DNA from: Panacagrimonas sp052386745
GTDB lineage: Bacteria > Pseudomonadota > Gammaproteobacteria > Nevskiales > Nevskiaceae
Direction: 5' to 3'
Assembly (NCBI GenBank): GCA_052386745.1
Contig: JBQTJW010000015.1
Span: 82,295-146,294 of the forward strand
DNA length: 64,000 nucleotides
Position 1 is the stretch's first letter; the number at the start of each line of letters is the position of its first letter. The position numbers and the translations under genes were made by a program. Shown one piece after another: positions 29,380-37,658 of the stretch. Below the pieces are notes generated by a model that was not told where the DNA came from, did no database searches, and was given only the letters and a program-made list of their open reading frames with translations.

Positions 29380-29410
29380 GACGACGGCCCGCGCGAGGCG
29401 GGCCGTCGTC
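29380..29410 (-). terminator. Hairpin after rplI
   Basis: Thirteen-base arms (29380-29392 and 29398-29410) pair perfectly around a five-base loop, 20 bases beyond the rplI stop. The following minus-strand bases (GTTATGG) are poor in T, so termination may be partial. Confidence 0.6.
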
Positions 29411-29430
29411 ACCACGCAGCGGAAAAAACA

Positions 29431-29886
29431 TCAGCCGCCGCGCTGTTCCTCGACCACGATGTTCAGGCTCGTCTCGACTTCCGAGTGCAGGCGCACCGCC
29501 ACGGCGAAGGTGCCGGTGGCGCGGATCGGGCCGGTGACCATGTCGATCTCGCCCTTCTCCACGTCGAGGCCGGCGGCAGCGGCCGCGTGCACGATCTCGG
29601 CCGGGCCGACGGAACCGTAGAGCTTGCCTTCTTCCGAGGCCAGCGCCTTGATGGTCAGCGTCTTGCCGCCGATCTTCTCCGCGCGGATCTTCGCGGCGTT
29701 GAGCGAGGCCGCCGACTTCTTCACCAGCTCGGCCTTGCGCGACTCGAACACCTTGCGGTTGGAGTCGGTTGCCGGCAGCGCCTTGCCCTGCGGCAGCAGG
29801 AAGTTGCGGCCGTAGCCGGACTTGACCTTGACCGAATCGCCGAGATCACCCAGCCCCTTCACCTTTTCAAGAAGAATCACTTGCAT
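29431..29886 (-). CDS. rplI: 50S ribosomal protein L9
   Basis: L9 binds 23S rRNA near the L1 stalk with its N-terminal domain and reaches out with a long helix. The 151-residue product begins MQVILLEKVKGLGDLGDSVKVKSG in the conserved pattern, with GYGRNFLLPQGKA, and ends in the C-terminal RNA-binding domain (VAVRLHSEVETSLNIVVEEQ). It is the last gene of rpsF-rpsR-rplI. Confidence 0.97.
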   Translation of the reverse strand: MQVILLEKVKGLGDLGDSVKVKSGYGRNFLLPQGKALPATDSNRKVFESRKAELVKKSAASLNAAKIRAEKIGGKTLTIKALASEEGKLYGSVGPAEIVHAAAAAGLDVEKGEIDMVTGPIRATGTFAVAVRLHSEVETSLNIVVEEQRGG

Positions 29887-29903
29887 GGCGTGTTCTCTTC
29901 TCC

Positions 29904-30131
29904 TTACTCGTGCTTGTCGGTGTAGGGCAGCAGGGCCAGGAAGCGGGCCTGCTTGATGGTGCTGGAGAGCTGGCGCTGGAAGCGCGTCTTGGTGCCGGTG
30001 ACGCGCGCGGGCACGATCTTGCCGTTCTCACCGATGTACTGCTTGAGCGTGACCAGATCCTTGTAGTCGATCGTGGTGGCGCCTTCGGCGGTGAACTTGC
30101 ACGACTTCTTGCGACGGAATACGCGGGACAT
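29904..30131 (-). CDS. rpsR: 30S ribosomal protein S18
   Basis: S18 pairs with S6 on the platform of the 30S subunit. The 75-residue protein reads MSRVFRRKKSCKFTAEG at its start and contains DYKDLVTLKQYIGENGKIVPARVTGT and QRQLSSTIKQARFLALLPY. Its ATG overlaps the rpsF TGA by one base, giving tight coupling. RimI, encoded at 21.4 kb, acetylates this protein's N-terminus in E. coli, although there the residue after Met is Ala rather than Ser. Confidence 0.97.
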   Translation of the reverse strand: MSRVFRRKKSCKFTAEGATTIDYKDLVTLKQYIGENGKIVPARVTGTKTRFQRQLSSTIKQARFLALLPYTDKHE

Positions 30132-30547
30132 CAGATGCCCTCCTCGGTGGCTTCTTCGCCGGCTTCGGCATCGGCCGCGGCCAGTTCGGCCTGCTGGCGT
30201 TGCTTGTACTCGGGTTTCTTGTCTTCTTCGGGCGCCTTGAACAGCGGCGACTGCACCGTTTCGGCGGCTTCCTTGCGGATGACCAGCTTGCGGATCACCG
30301 CGTCGTTGAAGCGGAACGCGTTCTCGAGTTCGCCCAGGGCCTTGTCGGTGCACTCCACGTTCATGAGCACGTAGTGCGCCTTGTGCAGCTTGGCGATGGC
30401 GTAGGCGAGCTGGCGACGGCCCCAGTCTTCCAGGCGATGCACCTTGCCGCCATCACCTTCGACCATCGACTTGTAACGCTCGATCATGGCCGGGACCTGG
30501 TCGCTCTGGTCCGGGTGCACCATGATCACAATTTCATAATGACGCAT
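30131..30547 (-). CDS. rpsF: 30S ribosomal protein S6
   Basis: The 138-residue S6 begins MRHYEIVIMVHPDQSDQVP and contains HRLEDWGRRQLAYAIAKLHKAHYVLMNVE. The C-terminal 35 residues form an acidic tail (AAADAEAGEEATEEG), as in E. coli S6, which receives extra glutamates from RimK. In several bacteria the S6:S18 complex represses this operon through a leader motif; the GC-rich leader here (30548-30690) contains pairing segments, but I could not identify that motif. Confidence 0.97.
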   Translation of the reverse strand: MRHYEIVIMVHPDQSDQVPAMIERYKSMVEGDGGKVHRLEDWGRRQLAYAIAKLHKAHYVLMNVECTDKALGELENAFRFNDAVIRKLVIRKEAAETVQSPLFKAPEEDKKPEYKQRQQAELAAADAEAGEEATEEGI

Positions 30548-30746
30548 GAAAACTCCTGTGGATGTCGGGGCCGGGGCCCCGGGACAGTCCCCCGAACGTA
30601 CCGGTGGGACAGGACCTTTTCCCGGGCAGGCCGGCAAAAGGGGCGCGCAGTCTAGGGGACGGGCCGATGCGGCGCAACGAGCACGCACGCGGCGTGCACC
30701 GGTTCGATCGACCTAGCCTGCGGCGAAGGACGCTGCCCGGAACGCT

Positions 30747-31214
30747 TCAGGCCAGGGGCATCATCATGATGAGCATCTCGGCAATCAGCGCGGGCTTGGG
30801 CAGATTCTCGATTTCCACCGTGTGCTCGAACGACAGCAGGACGCGGCCCTTGTCCTTGGGGGTGGCGGACTGCAGCTTGATCCGGCTTCGCACGCGGCTC
30901 CCCACCGGCACGGGCGTGAGAAACCGCACCTTCTCGAACCCGTAATTGACGGTGACGCCGGCATCCTTCGGCACAGCCGGCAGGGCCAGCAGCCAGTTGG
31001 CGAGCAGCGACAGGGTGAGCATGCCGTGCGCGACCGGCCCGCCGAACGGGCTTTCCTTTTTCGCACGGGGCACGTCCACGTGGATCCACTGCCGGTCCTC
31101 GGTGCAATCGGCAAAAGCGTTCACGCGCTCCTGGGTGACGTGCACCCAGTCGGTCACGCCGAGCTCGCGGCCAACGAAATCGTGGATGGTGGAGACGCTG
31201 TAGGCGGCGTTCAT
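30747..31214 (-). CDS. MaoC-like (R)-specific enoyl-CoA hydratase
   Basis: A hot-dog fold hydratase adding water to trans-2-enoyl-CoA. The 155-residue protein has the catalytic Asp/His segment FADCTEDRQWIHVD (about residues 34-47) and the following GPVAHGMLTLSLL. Such enzymes can feed (R)-3-hydroxyacyl-CoA from beta-oxidation to PHA synthase, which would fit the presence of phaR, but that link is an inference. A GGGAGG sequence lies about ten bases before the ATG. It diverges from hisI. Confidence 0.85.
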   Translation of the reverse strand: MNAAYSVSTIHDFVGRELGVTDWVHVTQERVNAFADCTEDRQWIHVDVPRAKKESPFGGPVAHGMLTLSLLANWLLALPAVPKDAGVTVNYGFEKVRFLTPVPVGSRVRSRIKLQSATPKDKGRVLLSFEHTVEIENLPKPALIAEMLIMMMPLA

Positions 31215-31363
31215 GGGTACTCGTTCCTCCCGAAATTTGATGACTCAAGCGATTCACGCTTGTCGGCGCTACCCGGTGGCAGCGCGGTCCGATTGTTCCA
31301 CAATCGGGCCGCCCTCCCCATGCACGCCAGGCGCCATTGAATGGCCGCAGGGTCGCCGCCACG

Positions 31364-31369
31364 TATAAT
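31364..31369 (+). promoter_or_regulatory. -10 element for hisI
   Basis: A perfect TATAAT 30 bases before the hisI ATG. The best -35-like sequence (TTGAAT, 31338-31343) is 20 bases away, longer than optimal. Confidence 0.45.
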
Positions 31370-31399
31370 TTCCGCCCTCAATTTTTGCCGAGCTGCGCC

Positions 31400-31879
31400 A
31401 TGTCCTCCTCCGACGTCCAATTCTCCAAGCGCCTGAGCATCGAGCAGGTGGAAGAAGGCCACGAGCTGGCGCCGAAGTTTGACGAGCACGGCCTGATTCC
31501 CTGCGTCACCACGGCCGCCGGTTCGGGCGAGGTGCTGATGCTGGGTTACATGAACGCCGAGGCCCTGCGCAAGACCATCACCACCGGCGAGGCGCACTAC
31601 TTCAGCCGCAGCCGCAAGCAGCTGTGGCACAAGGGCGCCACCTCCGGGCTGGTGCAGCGCGTGGTGGAGATGCGCATCGACGACGACCAGGATGCCATCT
31701 GGCTGCGCGTGGAAATCCCCGGCGACGCCAGCTGCCACGTGGGGTATCGCTCCTGCTTCTACCGCTCGGTTCCGACCGGCGCAGGCGAGGCTGCCCGCGA
31801 ACTGCGCTTCGAAGAGAGCGAGAAAAGCTTCGACCCGAAGAAGGTCTACGGCGACGCTCCCAATCCGACCATTCTCTGA
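31400..31879 (+). CDS. hisI: Phosphoribosyl-AMP cyclohydrolase
   Basis: HisI opens the adenine ring of phosphoribosyl-AMP, step three of histidine synthesis. The 159-residue protein carries GLIPCVTTAAGSGEVLMLGYMN, AHYFSRSRKQLWHKGATSG and the Zn/Mg site residues in the DDDQDAIWLRVE and SCHVGYRSCFYR segments. Only the cyclohydrolase domain is present; the pyrophosphohydrolase (HisE) must be encoded elsewhere, and no other his gene is near. ATG 31400 is chosen over the upstream in-frame start because promoter and family N-terminus fit. It ends nine bases from the convergent comEC. Confidence 0.93.
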   Translation: MSSSDVQFSKRLSIEQVEEGHELAPKFDEHGLIPCVTTAAGSGEVLMLGYMNAEALRKTITTGEAHYFSRSRKQLWHKGATSGLVQRVVEMRIDDDQDAIWLRVEIPGDASCHVGYRSCFYRSVPTGAGEAARELRFEESEKSFDPKKVYGDAPNPTIL

Positions 31880-31888
31880 GCAGCAGGC

Positions 31889-34198
31889 TCAGGACTCCGC
31901 CGCCGCGTTCCAGAAGCGCGCCGCCCGGTGGCGCCAGGATTCGGTTTGCAGCCGGCCGTTTCCATCCCTCCAGACGCGCACGGCGCCTTCCACGCCCGTC
32001 ACCAACTGCCGCGCGCCCACATCGGCATAGCGGGCGACGACTTCTGGCCGGGGATGGCGATAATAATTGCGCCAGCCTGCTCCGTAGATCACCAGCCGCG
32101 GGCCAACCGCGCTGACGAACGCGGGCGTGGATGACGTGCCACTGCCGTGGTGCGGGGCAATCAGCAGGTCCGCGGGCAATAGATCGGGATGCTCCGTGAG
32201 CAAGCGGATCTCCGCTTCCCGTTCGATGTCACCGGTCAGCAGCGCGGCGAACCCCGGCGCGGACACGCGCAGCACGCAGGACCGGTTGTTGTCGGTGTGT
32301 CCCGTTTCATCGGGGTGAAGCACGGAGAACACCACCCCATCCCAGGTCCAGGTCTGGCCGTCGCGGCAGGGTTCATGGCCCGGTGTGCCGAGTTCATCGG
32401 CGACGTGCAGCAGCCGTCGCACGGCGGGCACACCCCCCGCGTGATCGCGGTCGCCATGCGACAGGAACAGGCGATCGACTCTGCGCAATCCCAGCTGGAG
32501 AACGTAGGGCGCGACCACCGATTCGCCCGCATCGAAGCCATCCTCGAACGCGGGCCCGGCGTCGTACAGCAGGGCGTGATGGGACGTCCGCACCAGCACC
32601 GCAAGGCCCTGGCCCACGTCGAGCGCCGTCACTTCAAACGGCGCCGCCGTGCGGGTGGTCAATGGCCACAGCATCGGCAGCCAGCACAGGGCCCCCAGCG
32701 CTCGCAGCGGCAGACCACGCGGTGCAAACAGCAGGGCGGCACCGAACAGGGCGAGCGCCAGGGCCAGGGCTGGCGGGCTCGCCGGAATCCAGGCGGCGGG
32801 CGCATGCAGGGCCAGCCACGCCAGGCCCGACTGCAAGCCCTGCATCAGGTTTGCGGTGGCCACCAGCAGCGGCTGTCCCAGCGAAGGGGCGGCCAGCGAC
32901 AGTCCAACCGTGCCCATCACCACGGGCGTGAGCACCGTCATCACCGGGACCGCCACCAGATTGACCGGCAGCCCCAGCCAGGCCGCGCCGTGGAAGAAGT
33001 ACAGCGTCAGCGGCGCCAGCAGCACGCCGAGCATCACCTGCAGGCGGATCGCGAGTGTCCACCAGGGCTCGTGCCCGATGCGCCCTGCCGTCACGTAGTA
33101 GATCGCGATCACCGCGCCGAAGGAGAGCCAGAATCCGGGCGCGAGGATCAGGGCCGGATCCACCAGCAGCATCAGGGAAAAGCTCAGCGCAAGCACGCGG
33201 GAGGGCGCTGCGCGGCGATCCGGCAAGGCGGCCAGCAGGAGCAGTGCAAGCATCAGCGCCGCGCGCTGCGCCGGTGATTCCCAGCCTGCGAGCAGTCCGT
33301 AGGCCAGCCCCGCGAGCGCTGCGAGCACCATCGCGGCCTTCTGCGCGGGAATGCGTTGCGCCAGCCAGGGCGAAAGCGGCCAGGTCCAGCGCACGAGCAG
33401 GAATGCCAGGCCGGCGATGATCGCCACGTTGAACCCGGAAATGGCCACCAGATGGCTGGTGCCGGTCTGGCGAAACACGGCCCAGTCGTGGTCGGAGAAT
33501 CCGGCGTCGTCCCCGATCGCCAAGGCCGCGATCAGCGCCTTGCCCGGATGCGATCCCAGGCGGCCATCCAGGTGATCCTTCACCGCCTGCCGCAGCCCCA
33601 GAACGGGTTGCGCGCGATCGATGGAGCAGCGGGAAGCGTCCTGCACCGTCGCCGTGGCGGTGATGCCGTGCTGGTAGAGCCAGCCTTCGTAATCGAACCC
33701 GCCCGGATTGAACGAGCCATGCGGCGTGCGCAGCCGCAGGCGCAGGGTCCAGCACTCGCCCGCGCGCACCGGTGCCGTGCTCCGGTACCACGCGACCCGG
33801 ATCCGCCGCGGAGACGCCTCGTCGATGGGCGTGAAGTCGAAGCGCCAGGTCACCGATCCGTCGCGGCCAAAGCCCGGAGCGCGTTCGGGCAGGCTGCGAA
33901 CGTGCCCGCTCAGTTCCCGCTCCTGGCCGTGATCCGATGCTGGCCAGCGCTGGTCGAGGTACGCCTGCCCGCCGTGCGTGGCGGCCAGCACGCCGAGCAT
34001 TGCGGCCGACCACGGCAGCCGGCCGCGCCACGGAATCAGGGCCGGCACGCACCCCGCCAGGAGCAGCCCAAGTCCGGCCAGCTGCGGGACGGCGTGCACG
34101 GCCAGCACGCCCAGGGCAATCGCCAGGGCCAGCAGCCGCGGGTCCTGAACGGATCGTTGAGCGGGCGGATGGGGTGGTGGCGCTGGCGTTCCGGACAT
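31889..34198 (-). CDS. comEC: DNA uptake channel ComEC/Rec2
   Basis: ComEC carries transforming single-stranded DNA across the inner membrane. From ATG 34198 it has 769 residues: two to three N-terminal helices, a periplasmic OB-like domain (HVRSLPERAPGF...), the Competence domain with TSHLVAISGFNVAIIAGL and many helices, and a C-terminal metallo-beta-lactamase domain with FLSHGDRDHAGGVP and APHHGSGTSS, thought to degrade the non-transported strand. The frame is open 33 codons upstream. It appears intact, suggesting natural competence if the pilus genes exist elsewhere. Confidence 0.92.
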   Translation of the reverse strand: MSGTPAPPPHPPAQRSVQDPRLLALAIALGVLAVHAVPQLAGLGLLLAGCVPALIPWRGRLPWSAAMLGVLAATHGGQAYLDQRWPASDHGQERELSGHVRSLPERAPGFGRDGSVTWRFDFTPIDEASPRRIRVAWYRSTAPVRAGECWTLRLRLRTPHGSFNPGGFDYEGWLYQHGITATATVQDASRCSIDRAQPVLGLRQAVKDHLDGRLGSHPGKALIAALAIGDDAGFSDHDWAVFRQTGTSHLVAISGFNVAIIAGLAFLLVRWTWPLSPWLAQRIPAQKAAMVLAALAGLAYGLLAGWESPAQRAALMLALLLLAALPDRRAAPSRVLALSFSLMLLVDPALILAPGFWLSFGAVIAIYYVTAGRIGHEPWWTLAIRLQVMLGVLLAPLTLYFFHGAAWLGLPVNLVAVPVMTVLTPVVMGTVGLSLAAPSLGQPLLVATANLMQGLQSGLAWLALHAPAAWIPASPPALALALALFGAALLFAPRGLPLRALGALCWLPMLWPLTTRTAAPFEVTALDVGQGLAVLVRTSHHALLYDAGPAFEDGFDAGESVVAPYVLQLGLRRVDRLFLSHGDRDHAGGVPAVRRLLHVADELGTPGHEPCRDGQTWTWDGVVFSVLHPDETGHTDNNRSCVLRVSAPGFAALLTGDIEREAEIRLLTEHPDLLPADLLIAPHHGSGTSSTPAFVSAVGPRLVIYGAGWRNYYRHPRPEVVARYADVGARQLVTGVEGAVRVWRDGNGRLQTESWRHRAARFWNAAAES

Positions 34199-34365
34199 CG
34201 TCGCTTGCACTGGGCCGTCGAGGCGGCCGGCAGCATGCACCGGCGCCTGGAAGCTGTCTAAAACCCGGATTCTCGCGGCAAGGCGGGGTGGTGCCACGCA
34301 ACCGTCACCGCGACGTCATGCCCGGCGCTCACGATCGTGCGAGCCCTTATCCACCGGAGCCGCCC

Positions 34366-35523
34366 ATGCCACACCTACCGAGCCTTGCACCGATCCTGCT
34401 GTGCCTGGGCTTTGCGCTCTCTGCCCAGCCGGCGGTGGCGCAAGCCGCCGAGCCCGGCAAACGCCTGGCTGCCGGCATCACCGTGATCGGACATCGCGGG
34501 GCCAGTGGCTACCGGCCGGAGCACACGCTCGCCGCCTATGAGCTCGCCATCGACCTGGGCGCCGACTTCATCGAACCGGACCTTGTCAGCACCGGGGATC
34601 ATCAACTGGTGGCACGCCACGAGAACGAGATATCCGGCACGACGGACGTGGCCGATCACCCAGAATTTGCCGGCCGGCGCACCACCAAGGTGATCGATGG
34701 CGTCACGCTGACCGGCTGGTTCACCGAGGATTTCAGCCTCGCAGAACTCAAGACCCTGAAAGCGCGCGAGCGCATTCCGCAACTGCGGGAGGAGAACACG
34801 CTCTACGACGACCGCTACCCCATCCCCACGCTGGAGGAAATCATCCGGCTGGTGCGGCGCAAGCGTCTGGAGACCGGGCGCGCCATCGGCATCTACCCGG
34901 AGACGAAGCACCCGAGCTATTTCGACGGCATCGGCCTGTCGCTGGAGGAGCCGCTGGTTCGCGTCCTGCGCCGCGCAAAGCTTGACCCGCGCTTTGTGCC
35001 GGTCTTCGTCCAGTCGTTCGAAGTGGGGAACCTGCGGGAGCTTTCGCGCCTGTTGCCGCTTTCTGGCCTGCACCGGGTACGCCGGGTCCAGCTGCTCGGC
35101 GGGCCCACCGCTCGCCCGTTCGATCTTGTCCTGACCAACGACGCGCGCACCTACGCCGACCTCGCCACGCCCGAGGGGCTGGCGCAGATCCGCACCTATG
35201 CCGACGGCATCGGTCCGCCCAAGACCTCGATCGTGCCGCGCGACGCTTCCGGCCGCTCGCTGGCACCGACCACCCTGGTGGACGACGCCCACGCCGCGGG
35301 GCTGCTCGTGCACCCGTACACGTTCCGTTCCGAGAACACCTTCCTGCCACTGGAGCTGAGGGTGGGCGACAGCAGCCACCCGGCGTTCCCGGGCTTCTAC
35401 GGGCGCGCATTCGACGAGTACCGCCAGTTCTACGCCCTGGGCGTGGACGGCCTGTTCACCGACAACCCGGATACCGCGGCGGAGGCCCGGCGCGAATTCC
35501 TGCGCGCAACGGCCGCACCGTAA
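34366..35523 (+). CDS. glpQ: Periplasmic glycerophosphodiester phosphodiesterase
   Basis: GlpQ hydrolyses deacylated phospholipids to glycerol-3-phosphate and an alcohol. The 385-residue product starts with a signal peptide (SLAPILLCLGFALSAQPAVAQA). The catalytic signature is VIGHRGASGYRPEHTLAAYELAI with the metal residues FIEPDLV and HENEISGTTD. The barrel ends with GVDGLFTDNPDTA. GGAG lies six bases before ATG 34366. The locus has no glpT or glp regulator. Confidence 0.93.
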   Translation: MPHLPSLAPILLCLGFALSAQPAVAQAAEPGKRLAAGITVIGHRGASGYRPEHTLAAYELAIDLGADFIEPDLVSTGDHQLVARHENEISGTTDVADHPEFAGRRTTKVIDGVTLTGWFTEDFSLAELKTLKARERIPQLREENTLYDDRYPIPTLEEIIRLVRRKRLETGRAIGIYPETKHPSYFDGIGLSLEEPLVRVLRRAKLDPRFVPVFVQSFEVGNLRELSRLLPLSGLHRVRRVQLLGGPTARPFDLVLTNDARTYADLATPEGLAQIRTYADGIGPPKTSIVPRDASGRSLAPTTLVDDAHAAGLLVHPYTFRSENTFLPLELRVGDSSHPAFPGFYGRAFDEYRQFYALGVDGLFTDNPDTAAEARREFLRATAAP

Positions 35524-35615
35524 GCGGCCTTATCGGAACGCGATCCCCAATATCCCGCGAGCCCGGCGAACACGGCGACCGGCGCCGGGTTCGGTGCCAG
35601 TCCGCCGCACCGGAC

Positions 35616-36422
35616 TCAGGCTGGCGGCGTCGGAACGCCCGGCAAGAACTCGGTGACGCCGTAGCCGGCTTCCAGCGGGATGCGCATGCGCGGGCCCCCG
35701 GGCGTGCGCACCAGTTCCGGAAACACCGTGACCACCGGCCGCCCGCGCGCCGCGCTGAAGGCCTCGTCCACCGTGCGGCTGAAGCCCAGGCGCTGGATGT
35801 TCAGCCGCGTGGGCGGAATGATGGTGCGCTGGCCCGCGTCGGCCTGCGCCAGCGCATCGGCCGGGCGAATCCACACCGAGTCCACCGCCTCGCGGCCATC
35901 GTGCACGGCCAGCTGCTCGGCCGGCGGCAGCGCCAGGAAGAACAGCGTGTCGAAGCGCTTGGGCATGCGGACTGGCGTGATCCAGTGGGCGAAGGGCAGC
36001 AGCTCCTCGCAGGCCAGCTCCAGCTGTTCGTCACGCAGCATCTGCGCGATGCCGATCTCGCCGCGGTCCAGCGGCCCGCGGTAGCGCTCCAGCTGCGCCA
36101 GGCGCTGCGCTCCGACGAGCCGCGCGCTGCCGCGTTCACGCGCCAGCAGCACGCCACATTCCTCGAAGGCTTCGCGGATCGCGGCCACGCGCAGCGCTGC
36201 CGCTTCCGGCGCAAGGCCGTCGATGCCGCTGCATTGGGCCAGGGCCTCGGCCTCGCCATCGCCCGGCGCCAGCTTGCCGCCGGGAAACACCAGCGCGCCC
36301 GAAGCAAAATCACTCTCGTGGTGGCGCACCACCATGAACCCTTCCAGCCCCTGCGCGCCGTCGCGCAGCAGCAGGACGGTGGAGGCGAGCTTGGCGGGCG
36401 CCGGGGCAGCAGGTGCGGTCAT
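35616..36422 (-). CDS. NUDIX hydrolase, NUDT19-like
   Basis: The 268-residue protein contains an early VFPGGKLAPGD strand, a 25-residue insertion, and a NUDIX box core VAAIREAFEECGVLLA (REAFEECG near residues 84-91). The insertion between the GG and the REAxEE part is characteristic of the NUDT7/NUDT19 group, which hydrolyses CoA and acyl-CoA esters. That fits the acyl-CoA genes upstream, though the exact substrate is an inference. It follows the acyl-CoA dehydrogenase gene by 63 bases on the same strand. Confidence 0.8.
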   Translation of the reverse strand: MTAPAAPAPAKLASTVLLLRDGAQGLEGFMVVRHHESDFASGALVFPGGKLAPGDGEAEALAQCSGIDGLAPEAAALRVAAIREAFEECGVLLARERGSARLVGAQRLAQLERYRGPLDRGEIGIAQMLRDEQLELACEELLPFAHWITPVRMPKRFDTLFFLALPPAEQLAVHDGREAVDSVWIRPADALAQADAGQRTIIPPTRLNIQRLGFSRTVDEAFSAARGRPVVTVFPELVRTPGGPRMRIPLEAGYGVTEFLPGVPTPPA

Positions 36423-36485
36423 CGGTCGGGTGCCTCGGTATGGGGTTCAGGCGGCGCTACTTCGCCAGGACAGGCGGTTTGCCGG

Positions 36486-37622
36486 TCAGAGCTTCAGGTC
36501 GCGCGCGATGATGTTGCGCTGGATCTCGCTGGTACCTTCGCCGATCACGTAGACGAAGGCATCGCGGTGGAAGCGGCCCACCGCGTGGTCGCGCATGATG
36601 CCGGCGCCGCCGTGGATGCGGATGGCCTGCTCGGTGACGTGCAGCGCGCATTCGCTGGCGGTGAGCTTGACCTTGGCGGCCGTGGCCGAATCCAGCGTGC
36701 CCTGGTCGATGCGCCAGGCGCCGTAGTACACCAACCAGCGCGCGGCCTCGATCTGCGCGGCCATGTCGGCCAGCTTGTGGGCGATGGCCTGGTACTGGCC
36801 GATGCGCTTGCCGCCCACCTCGCGTTCGCGCGCGTAGGCCACCGCCGCATCCAGCGCGCCCTGCGCCATGCCCACGCAGTTGGCGGCGACGCCGACGCGG
36901 TTCTCCGACAGCGACTCCAGGATGATGGGATAGGTGCCCTCCTGCCCGCCCAGCAGCGCCGAGTCCGGCACGAAGGCCTCGTCGATGTGGATCAGCCCGG
37001 TCTCGGACGCGCGGATGCCCTCCTTGGCCAGCTTGTGGATGACGATGCCGGGATTGGGCAGGTCCACGATGAACATGCTCACCGCTTCCGGCGTGAGTTC
37101 CGGCCGCGTGCGCGCCGCCAGCAGCATGAAGTCGGCGATCGGCGAATTGGTGATGTACAGCTTGCTGCCGCTGATCCGGTAACCGCCCGGCACCTTGGTG
37201 GCGCGCGTGCGCATGGCGCGGATGTTGGAGCCGCCCTCGGGCTCGCTGAGGCCGAAGCAGCCGATCAGCTCGCCGCGCAGCGACGGCGCGAAGTACCGGG
37301 CCTTCTGCTCGGCGGTGCCGCTGCGCCAGATCGGCCAGCTGCCCATGTGCGCCTGCACCGACCAGGTGGAGGCAAACGCCTGGCTGACGCGGCTCATCTC
37401 CTCGCGCGCCAGGCATTCGCCGAGCTTGTCGAAGCCCGAGCCGCCGTCGGCCTCCGGGTAGCGGATGCCGATCAGGCCCATGTCGCCCCAGGTGCGGATC
37501 ATCTCCTTGGGGAAGCGCTCCTCGTCATCGCAGATGCGCGCGATCGGCGCGACCTCGGTCTGGAAGAACTTGCGGACGGTGTCGCGCAGCAGTTCCTGCT
37601 GCGGGGTGAGGGTGAAGTCCAT
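36486..37622 (-). CDS. Acyl-CoA dehydrogenase
   Basis: A 378-residue FAD enzyme that oxidises an acyl-CoA and passes electrons to ETF. It has CFGLSEPEGGSNIRAM in the FAD-binding strand, SGSKLYITNSPIADF, QYQAIAHKLADM, IHGGAGIMRDHAVGRFHRD and the catalytic Glu 362 in GEGTSEIQRN, the standard position for short/medium-chain members. The N-terminus LTPQQELLRDTVRKFFQTEVAPIA is family-typical. Substrate unknown. It is the last but one gene after the efflux operon. A partial, decayed copy of its first 116 residues begins the membrane-fusion gene six kilobases upstream. Confidence 0.92.
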   Translation of the reverse strand: MDFTLTPQQELLRDTVRKFFQTEVAPIARICDDEERFPKEMIRTWGDMGLIGIRYPEADGGSGFDKLGECLAREEMSRVSQAFASTWSVQAHMGSWPIWRSGTAEQKARYFAPSLRGELIGCFGLSEPEGGSNIRAMRTRATKVPGGYRISGSKLYITNSPIADFMLLAARTRPELTPEAVSMFIVDLPNPGIVIHKLAKEGIRASETGLIHIDEAFVPDSALLGGQEGTYPIILESLSENRVGVAANCVGMAQGALDAAVAYAREREVGGKRIGQYQAIAHKLADMAAQIEAARWLVYYGAWRIDQGTLDSATAAKVKLTASECALHVTEQAIRIHGGAGIMRDHAVGRFHRDAFVYVIGEGTSEIQRNIIARDLKL

Positions 37623-37658
37623 GTCGGGGATTGTGGGTTCTGGATTTGAGGGATTGAC

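Noticed and set aside
30548..30746. S6:S18-binding leader motif before rpsF
   Set aside because: The leader is GC-rich and can pair in several ways, but I could not find the characteristic bulge motif with confidence.
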